Assembly: GCA_016647705.1 (NCBI GenBank)
Contig: CM028335.1
Span: forward strand, 37,578,712 to 37,642,711
Source: Eucommia ulmoides
Taxonomy: Eukaryota > Streptophyta > Magnoliopsida > Garryales > Eucommiaceae
Direction of reading: 5' to 3'
Length of the DNA stretch: 64,000 nucleotides
Shown: piece by piece, positions 56,420 to 64,000 of the stretch
Numbering within the stretch: the stretch's first letter is position 1
How the letters are laid out: each line of letters opens with the position of its first letter
Translations under genes and position numbers: made by a program
Notes under the pieces: model-generated
What the model was told of the DNA's origin: nothing
Seen by the model: only the letters and a program-made list of their open reading frames with translations
Databases searched by the model: none

Positions 56420-56880
56420 GGCGGCGGTGATGTTGAATTTTTACTGTGATGGTGGTGAGGATGGTTATATTAAATATTTATTGTAGAAGCGGTAGCGATA
56501 ACGAATATTTATTATGGTGGCTATGGGGGTGGTGATTATTTAATGTGGTGGTGGTTGTTATAACAAATATTTGTTGTAGTGACGGGATAATAAATATCTC
56601 TTGTGGTGGTAGTGGCGATGATGATAGTAAATGTTTTGATGTGGCGATAATAATAATAAATGTTTGTTGTAATTGTGATGATCATCATAATAAATATTTA
56701 TTATGGTGATAACAGGGATAATAGAAAATATTTGTTGTGGTGGTGACAATGTTGATAGTAAATATATGTTGTAATGGTGATAACAATGATAGCAAATATT
56801 TACTACGATGATGACTTTGGTGATAGTGAATATTGGTAATATAAATATTTGTGGTGACAAGATAGTGGTTATTGTTTATT
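56420..56880. repeat. Degenerate minisatellite ('gtggtgatgatagtaaatatttgttgt')
   Basis: Ten or more imperfect units of about 40-50 bp alternate 'ggtggtgataat' with 'aataaatatttgttgt'. The minus strand shows Asn/Tyr/His-rich open frames produced by the repeat. It lies about 400 bp upstream of COX6B. Confidence 0.75.
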
Positions 56881-57056
56881 ATCAAAAATATAATTTAAAG
56901 ATTTTTTTGTCCTAAAAATAATAAATTGTTTTTATTGGAATCTTGATAAAATAAAAAAGAAAAAGGTGGAGATAAATTTAAGTAGTAGTAGATTTTGGAG
57001 GGAAATAATCAGCCAACGATAGAAGCGCAAAGATCGGACGACGGAGTCCAATCCGT

Positions 57057-57182
57057 AGCCCAAATGGGCAATGATGTCTTGTCAAAGCCCTAACGGCGTG
57101 GCCCAAGAGGGATTTTCAGTTTTAATGGTTGTCAAGGCCTAGTTTCGTCGTTGGTCAATTGTTGAACCGGAAGTATATATAA
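57057..57182 (+). promoter_or_regulatory. COX6B core promoter: two site II elements and TATA box
   Basis: A TATA box, tatatataa, lies at 57174-57182, 75 bp before the ATG. Upstream are two TGGGCY (site II) motifs on the minus strand, TGGGCT at 57057-57062 and TGGGCC at 57100-57105, with a telo-box-like 'aagccctaac' at 57085-57094 between them. Site II elements are established as shared promoter elements of plant nuclear genes for respiratory chain subunits, which fits the gene. Function here is inferred. Confidence 0.65.
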
Positions 57183-57256
57183 CCAAATGATATCTCTCGT
57201 GAAACCCAAAGAAAGCTGAATTGGCACTCCGTCGTCCGCTTTCCATTTGTTCAGCA

Positions 57257-60200
57257 ATGGCCGAGGTAAAACGACGAATCCATTTGATCTCTTCGTTTGA
57301 TGCGTTAATCTTCTCATCAAATCTATTTATTTTTGTTATGGGATCTCATGGAATTTATTGAAATAGTAAACATATATGATTTCTCGATTTTATATGCGCG
57401 TGTCAATATATCTTCATTTTCTGTTACTTTTTGGACTGGAGTAGGGGCTATGGATTGTCTTTCGACCATGTAAGGCACTTTAAATTGTTGATCTGAATGC
57501 CAATTTTTGATAAAGTTGGGCGACTAATGTCGTTATTGAATGGTTGATATTTTTGTTTGTCAAGTGTTTGGGACTTTGTTCTTATATGTCGCAATATGTA
57601 TATATAATGTACATTCCTGATTCTTTTAGAAATGAGGCAATTGATAAATGGCGTGGCCTGGAAATTTTGTAATTGCATTCATTCAGTGAGACTTCTAATA
57701 TTAACTTTCCCGCAAAAATATTGGTGTACCAGCTTTTCTATACAGAAGTACGGTGAGTTCTGTCAATCTAGACGGAATTATGTCGTTATTTGCTCAGAAA
57801 CATGCGGACTTTTGGGAATTCTCAATTTTTCATCCTTAGAGGCTTACATTCTATTGAAAACAAACTGAGGGCTGTATGAACCTACCATTATTATCCAAAA
57901 TTCCTTTATCCATTAAGTTAAAGAACAGATGGGGTATAGAGTTGGTAGAACCAGGAGGTTAAATATTTCCTAATCAATGCAATTCTAATAACCTGAACTG
58001 ACAATGGGGAAAAAGTTAGTAGCATCAACTTGATTTTTGTATATCAAAATTCAGAAAAAAATTATTTTTCCATTCCATATCCAGCCCTACTTTCTCTGTA
58101 TTTTCCGTATTGGATTGTCGGTGTTGTGTTCCTATACCCATGCATTATAGTCCATATGGTTTTAGGTTGGAACTTTCTAAGTTTTATCAAAGCTTGATTA
58201 GGAGCTGCATGTGAAAGTGGACATTGAGTCCCACATCTCCTCTATGAGATTTCTCAAACAACAATATTGTTTGAAAAAAAATTACTCAATTTATGGGCCG
58301 TGGGCGTATATTTTTCTTTTGGAACTTTGTAAGAAGAAATATTTTTTGAAATAATAACTAATTTAATTATGCTAGCAAACCTTAAAATTAATCTGATTGA
58401 AACTTATAGCTGATAATATGATTGAAATTTTAGTAAACACTTCAATGCAAAGAAGAAAAACTTGTAGAAAACCAAATATTGAATTTTGTAGGGATGATTT
58501 AGTTCATGCTAGCAGACATTAAAATTAATTTGATTAAAACTTATAGCTGTTATTATGTTTGTGTTGAATCGCACATTGATGTTGGGTCCCCCGAAATCCA
58601 TTCGCAGTGGTTTGTCAAAGTCCACCCTACTTGGGGGCATGTTGAATCCCACATCGCTTGTGTTACCGGATCCTGAGCTATATATAAAGTTGAGGCCAAT
58701 CCTCCTCTTAGAAGGCGTCTTTTGAGAGTGAGTTAGGCCCATTGGATTTCCACATGGTATCAGAGTCATGCTTTTGAACGGATATCGGGGGGCCCAACAT
58801 CAATGTGGGATTCAACATGCCCCCTCACGCGCATGGTGGACTTTAACAAACCTCTTCGAACAGATATCAGGAGGCATTGGGCCAGAGTTGTTAAACTTGG
58901 ACTGTAATACCAGTGTAGGGTGAGATTGGTCGAATATTAGTTGACCAAAGGCCTAATGTTTGAGAGAGAGATTGTTGTGTTATCTCAGATTAGATGTGGA
59001 AGGGGCTGGTGGTCAAGTTATAAATATGGGGAAAAATCTCACCTCATGATTTAGGTTTTAGGGTTGAGAGTGGCCTAACACCATCCTACATGGTATCAGA
59101 GCCATGCTTTTGTTTGATGTTGGGTGTTTTGAATCCCACATTGATGTTGAACCCCTCGATATCCGTTCGTAATAGTTTGTCAAAGTCCACTCTACGCGTA
59201 ATTGGGCGTGTCGGATCCCACATCGCTTGTGGTACCTGATCCTAAGCTATATATAAAGCCGAGGGCAATTCTCCTCTTACAAAATGTCTTTTGAGAGTGA
59301 GTTAGGCTAATTGGGTTTCTACAGTTTCAAGTTTTAATAAACATAAAACACCTTAATTGATGAGGAAGAAAAACTCATAAATTCAAATATTGAATCTTAT
59401 TGGGATATACTACTTATATATTTTCTTCATTAATTGTTAGCTGAACTTATAAATCTAATTAAACACAAAATATTATAAATATTTTTCTCTAGTTATTTTT
59501 TTTTTTTTGCTGTTTCAGTCAGTTTCAAAGTCCTGTGACACAATTAATTTTCAATTTATAATGTACTAGGGATTCGCCGTGCTTAAAGGCGCTATATTTA
59601 TTTTGTAATTTGTAAGTGTAAAAAGATTGTAAATAATAAAAAAATTGGCCATTTAAATAAAAATGTAAAAAAGGGTACAAAATATAAATGAAGTTCACTG
59701 TCTTAGAAGTGGGGGTGTGAAATTTTTAGGCTGAGATTTCCCCCCCAAAACTTTTATAATCCAATCTCATCCATCCATTTCACTTGAATCAATCCCAACC
59801 CTTAACGAAATGGTATTTTAAAGAAAGCGATCCTAATTTTTATATAGTTCTGTGTTGATGTATTTTACTTTGTGTTTTTTTTTGAATTCCCTCTCAGATT
59901 GAATTGAAGACTGCACCAGCTGATTTTCGATTCCCAACTACAAATCAAACTAGACACTGTTTCACACGCTATATCGAGTTTCATAGGTGACGCATCTTTT
60001 TTTTTTCTGTCAATTTTGGGGATATTGGCTTATTGTTATGTTTGAAACGTCGCTTCCTCCTATTACTGAATCACCTCTTTGGGGGTTGGCACTCCAACAT
60101 TTTATGAGTAGAAATCTTTTGCATCAAAACTTTGGTGGGAGAAGTTATGACCATCCATAAGGGTTGTTACTGAGAAGACGCGGTAGACACAGACTACTAA

Positions 60201-61140
60201 GTTCATTGATTTCTCTAACAACACCAATTTAGGATATTATCATCTTATAGTTATCAAAAGTTGGTTCTGAACATGGACGGAGGCAATAAATATTTGACAG
60301 TTTAATGTGCAGCCATCTCTTTTACCTCATTTTCCCAACTACAAATGAGTTGCATCATGAACTGTATGGCCTGGGCCAAACAAGTTCTAGTTTAGTGATT
60401 TGACTTTTTTTAAGGCTGGTGCCAAGTTCACTTGTTGCTCAGGCTTCGATTTCCTAAACCTCTTGCAAACTTGGTATTGGTCTTGGATGTGTTGCTTTGA
60501 AGTATTCTATCTTTTTGAGTTGACAATGTTGATTTGTTTTTTCTCTCTCTCTCACTTTTTTTTTTTTTGAGAATTTGTTAAAAGGATTTCCATTTTTAAA
60601 AGTAAATTTTGTATGGTAGATAGTTAAATCAAGATACTGAAGTCGGCTTAAAGTTAAAGGAACTCTAAGGCTTAGGATTTAAATTTTCAGAAGGATGGCT
60701 TACATGACTTTGGGACAGTTAGGATTGCGTAGGGTCTGTTAGTGTGCATTTTCGTAGTTGTTTTGGTATATAATCCAAGTTTTCTGTTTTCTGAAATAAG
60801 AATTTATGGGTATAGTTTTATGTGAGATGAAAGCCATTTTGTTCGTTTATTCTTTATTTTATTTTATTTTTTTAAAGATTTGGTTAAAAACAGAATGCTG
60901 TTTTGAAGTTACAAACCGAACAAATGCTTTATGTTTTTTCATTGACTCAAAATTGTTTTTTAGAACCTGTCCAGACATAATAAAACTATATCCAAAAATA
61001 TATTTTCATAAAACTATACATCCTATATTCTCGAACTTATCCCTTGTGTAAGCTACAGGTGCTTGGCAGCAAAGAGTGAAGAATCTTCTGAGTGTGAGAG
61101 ATTTGCTAAATACTATCGTTCCCTCTGCCCTGGTGAATGG
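57257..61140 (+). CDS. COX6B: COX6B, cytochrome c oxidase subunit 6b, 3' end outside window
   Basis: This small intermembrane-space subunit of mitochondrial complex IV joins the two halves of the dimer. Exon 1 is only nine coding bases (57257-57265, Met-Ala-Glu then gtaaaa). Exon 2 is 59898-59986 and exon 3 is 61059-61140. All edges are GT-AG and the phases agree across 60 codons. Residues 4-23 read IELKTAPADFRFPTTNQTRH. The twin-cysteine pattern is complete: C24 and C34 (CX9C) and C45 and C56 (CX10C), used for import and oxidative folding by the MIA40 route. The visible part ends at LCPGEW. The family continues with about 17 residues (usually DKWNEQRE.GTFPGPL), and I could not find them before 64000, so the last exon should lie beyond. 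Total length would be about 77 residues, normal for the short plant form. Confidence 0.95.
58560..59325 (+). mobile_element. TRIM-like copia LTR units in COX6B intron 1
   Basis: Two direct repeats of about 200 bp (58560-58752 and 59129-59322) share 'gttgaatcccacat', 'tttgtcaaagtccac', 'cccacatcgcttgtg', 'agctatatataaag' and 'tcttttgagagtgagttaggc'. The first is followed directly by tggtatcagagtcatgc, the initiator tRNA-Met primer site of copia elements. A third, more diverged unit (about 58960-59087) is followed by another tggtatcagagccatgc. There is no coding region, as in TRIMs. The LTR TATA boxes read in the same direction as COX6B. Confidence 0.75.
59340..59897 (+). other. COX6B intron 1, 3' part
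   Basis: This is AT-rich intron sequence with a poly-T tract near 59490-59510, ending at the acceptor 'ccctctcag' before exon 2. No further element is recognised. Confidence 0.6.
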
Positions 61141-61844
61141 GTAAGTTAATCATACATTGGAGTCCCTGAATCTTTGTCTGTTTGAAATTCGTTATTGTTT
61201 TAGTTGTTTTAAGCTGCAAGCTTTCTTGCTCTCCTACATATATCGAGTCATAATATTTTTATGAGGGCTAATGATGTTACTACAGTAATATTAGATTTTT
61301 TATTTATTTTTCCTTTAATGCATCTTCGTTTTCTTTTTGTAATGTACTAAATAGGGAACTCAAAGTGCTTGTTCATTCTAGAAAGCAGCTTGACATTAGA
61401 ACAAAATTGTTGGAGATATCATGAAATCAGGATTCCAGATGATGAGTTCCCCTTGAGACTGATCTGTAACAATCATTACATCAGATTGTAAACCTTATTG
61501 TTTCTTCTACATGGTGAATTGCAACATGTTACCAGAAAAATATCAGGGCTAGTGAATTAAATATGAGATTTGATTAACCGTCATTAGTTTATTGTGGATG
61601 TGGGAACCAAATTTTCAGAGCCCCCTGGTAAAGAATCTTCATATTAGGACTGCACTTGCCAAATCCCAAATCTTTTGTTGACACTTATCAGATTGTTGTG
61701 TTTGTATTTTTCTCTTTATCCATATCTGAAATTGGTGCTGCTTGAATACTTCAGCAACACGTCAAATATTTATTTGAGTGTCTGATATAGTTGGTATGCA
61801 TTTGGGCTAATCAGAGTTATACATGAAAAACATTTGAGGCATTA

Positions 61845-62930
61845 ATGTTGACTTTTTCTTTTCTTTTTATTCACAAACAAGAACCAAAGCAATAGACGGG
61901 ACACAAAACAAACTACAAGGCAAAAGAAACAAAAACGAAATTGGCCATATCACTGCCAATAGAACTAATCAAACAAACCAAAAAAGAAAAGGAAACTAAA
62001 TACAACCAAGAAACCTTATGTTCATTCGTACCTCATTCTTCCATTTGTAGGATAAAAACCTTCTTTTACACTCAGAGTCTCAGCAAAAAAAATTCCTCCG
62101 AAGAGCTTTGGCATCCATATTTGAGTGTCTAGAAATTATACTATTCATTTGTTTCCACAAATAATAAAACCACAGCAACAAGGACAATTTTGCATCTAAT
62201 CGTTTCATCAGACTCTTGTTTCCATTTTGACTGCTGCCCAATCAATCAAATTATGCCACTCCATACATTGCTTGGTAAGCAGACCACACTTCAATATAAA
62301 TAAACTCCAGACTTGTATAGAGTAGTGACATTCCAAAAAAAAATGCCTATGAAGTTCATCCCCATTATTGGAAAAGACACAAGTCCTATTCACAGAAGGC
62401 ATATAAGTAGTTATCATATCCTTTATTTGAAGCTTACCATTAACAACAAGCCACAGAACAAAAGCATGCCTGGGCACATTTTAAGGGAACCATATAAGTT
62501 CTTTCCAGCTGACAATCTGACCTTGCCTCCTGCACTCATTCCAAGCAGAGCTGGTACTAATCTGTTTGAAGAATTAGACTTCCATGTCATGCAGTCTTCC
62601 TTATGTCATGCTGTCTTCCTTATATATCTTGGGTCTAGTGAAAACCATCTTGGATTTTAGTATATTCAAGTTCTGAGAATGAGAGAAAGGCCAAGTCGGA
62701 TCCCCATCTGTAATAAGAGAATTCATCTTCACATCAGTTTGCAGGTTCAAATCATAAGGAAACCGAGGATCCATAGTCTGCAATAATGGCTCAGATTCAT
62801 GCCAAAGATCCGAAAACAATTTTTTTCTCTCCTCGTTACCTACAGAATAAGAAACGAAAGGCTTTAAAAAGTCCCTCAATTTATGCAATTTTTTCCAGTT
62901 CCATGAACGGCTCTAAGGAGCCTTCAACAA
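61845..62930 (-). mobile_element. LINE (L1/RTE-like plant RT) fragment
   Basis: On the minus strand, 62888-62601 reads as the region after the RT domain of plant LINEs (KLRDFLKPFVSYSVGNEERK, LFSDLWHE). From 62477 to 62208 is the zf-RVT domain with PRHAFVLWLVVNGKLQIKD, then HRHFFLECHYSIQVW. Upstream endonuclease and RT domains are missing, as in a 5'-truncated copy. A pyrimidine-rich stretch at 61850-61870 (A-rich on the minus strand) may be the old tail. There are frame changes near 62480-62600. It lies in intron 3 of COX6B, opposite to the gene. Confidence 0.82.
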
Positions 62931-64000
62931 ATTAAAATTTCAAAATGTAAAAATATTATAAAAATTCCTTCAACTTACCATCACAAATCTATATTACTAA
63001 ACACTATTTAAAAAACAAAAAATCGATATCTTGACCAGTACCATATAGGAAATTCATTACATAGAAAGGGATACAACGAGTGTTCAATGTCAGACAAAAA
63101 TGCCGAAATCTATACATGAAACATCATCAGACTATGGTAAAGGACACGATGAATATTTATCGTGGCTAGAAAGGCATGCAGTGAACCTTCATTATGAGAA
63201 CATGATCTCAAATGTACTATTCCTCTCCATATTCACACAGTTAATTGTCACGATGAATATTCTCACATAAAACATTCTTTGTGGTTTGATTTTGATAGGA
63301 AAAGAGATTAAATGTATCTTCACTTAAAAAAAAAAGCCTAAAAATGCATCGGAATATTTTCTGTATGAGTCCCAACAATAGTTAATATTCTAATATGCAT
63401 TTCTGTGTACCAAAAAAATGTTTTGGTGGTTTAGTGGTATATTTACTTCAAGAGGAAATAACATTTCTGTACGCTGAAACAGTGTATTGATAGTATATCG
63501 GCGCATTAGCTGTAAAACAATATGACAGTGAAAATTCTCGTATGCACTTTTTGAGTACCAAAATAGAAAATTGTTAGTAGTTTCTGGGAGAATATGAGAA
63601 ACCAATTCTGTCTTGTGAAATTTCTGTCCCTTTACAGAGTGACCCATGTCCACCCTTTGGTATCAAAAAAATTGGGGGATCTGAATCAAACCCATATCAT
63701 TGATTTGTTGGTTAGGTTACCCAATGTAAGTCGTTTTTATTAACTGCATATTATTGTTGTAATTTGACGGTTATATCAATTAAAGAAGACCTTGTTTCTT
63801 CAGCATTTCTTATGGGAGGTAGGGAGGGTCCAATATGGATGTTGCAAATAGTGGGTCTTTTACAAAGAACAAATATATTGTTTGGGTGTTTTTACCACTT
63901 AAGCTTGGGCCACAAGTAAATTTCAGTATAATCTTTGAAAGTGGGGGTTGAGTCCAAAAATCAGTAATTAATAAGTGGCAGGCCATGATCTTTTGATGGC
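62931..64000. other. COX6B intron 3 continued to the window edge
   Basis: This is ordinary AT-rich sequence. I looked for the final COX6B exon (a stretch encoding DKWNEQ and ending GPL) and did not see it. No other gene or element is recognised. Confidence 0.5.

Noticed and set aside
56558-56885. Asn/Tyr/His-rich open frames on the minus strand
   Set aside because: They come from a degenerate minisatellite and have no conserved domain.

Overview
The window is nuclear DNA of a flowering plant, most likely a eudicot. It is AT-rich and packed with LTR retrotransposons, with GT-AG introns and two ordinary host genes. The species cannot be named from this sequence.

Host genes. (1) A plastid-type GNAT acetyltransferase lies on the minus strand. 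It has five coding exons between 25631 and 14385 whose splice sites and reading phases join cleanly into about 273 codons, and its introns are swollen by transposons. (2) COX6B, a nuclear-encoded subunit of mitochondrial cytochrome c oxidase, lies on the plus strand from 57257. Three exons (60 codons) are visible and the last exon lies beyond base 64000. From memory, the Arabidopsis relatives (AT4G28030 and AT4G28060) are near neighbours, so this pair looks like a conserved gene neighbourhood pushed apart by repeats.

Layout. 1-750: edge fragment of a Tat-type gypsy element. 2434-9522: SIRE-type copia element with 2.1 kb LTRs, gag but no recognisable pol. 9523-11492: 3' end of another copia element, interrupted by a Mutator-like element (11493-13346). 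14385-25631: GNAT gene; its introns hold a 445 bp MITE, a tandem duplication that includes a splice acceptor, a nested pair of inverted-repeat elements, a copia fragment and a hAT transposase remnant. 25799-49727: one old minus-strand chromovirus, starting only about 170 bp upstream of the GNAT start codon. It is inflated to 24 kb by an Athila-like gag-only element (27078-33337) and a Tat-type gag-only element (35495-48008); the latter holds a solo SIRE-type LTR (45274-47793) with a perfect target duplication. At the right edge of the Tat-type element sits an 85 bp fragment resembling mitochondrial nad5. 49728-57000: unassigned intergenic DNA with several repeats. 57257-64000: COX6B, with TRIM-like LTR units in intron 1 and a LINE fragment in intron 3.

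No new enzyme system, CRISPR array or RNA gene was found. The most informative signals are the mitochondrial patch at a retroelement junction, three different gag-only LTR elements in one window, two insertions confirmed by an empty copy inside the window, the copied splice acceptor, and a perfect 28 bp repeat bracketing a 1 kb block. Element boundaries and all homologies are read by eye.
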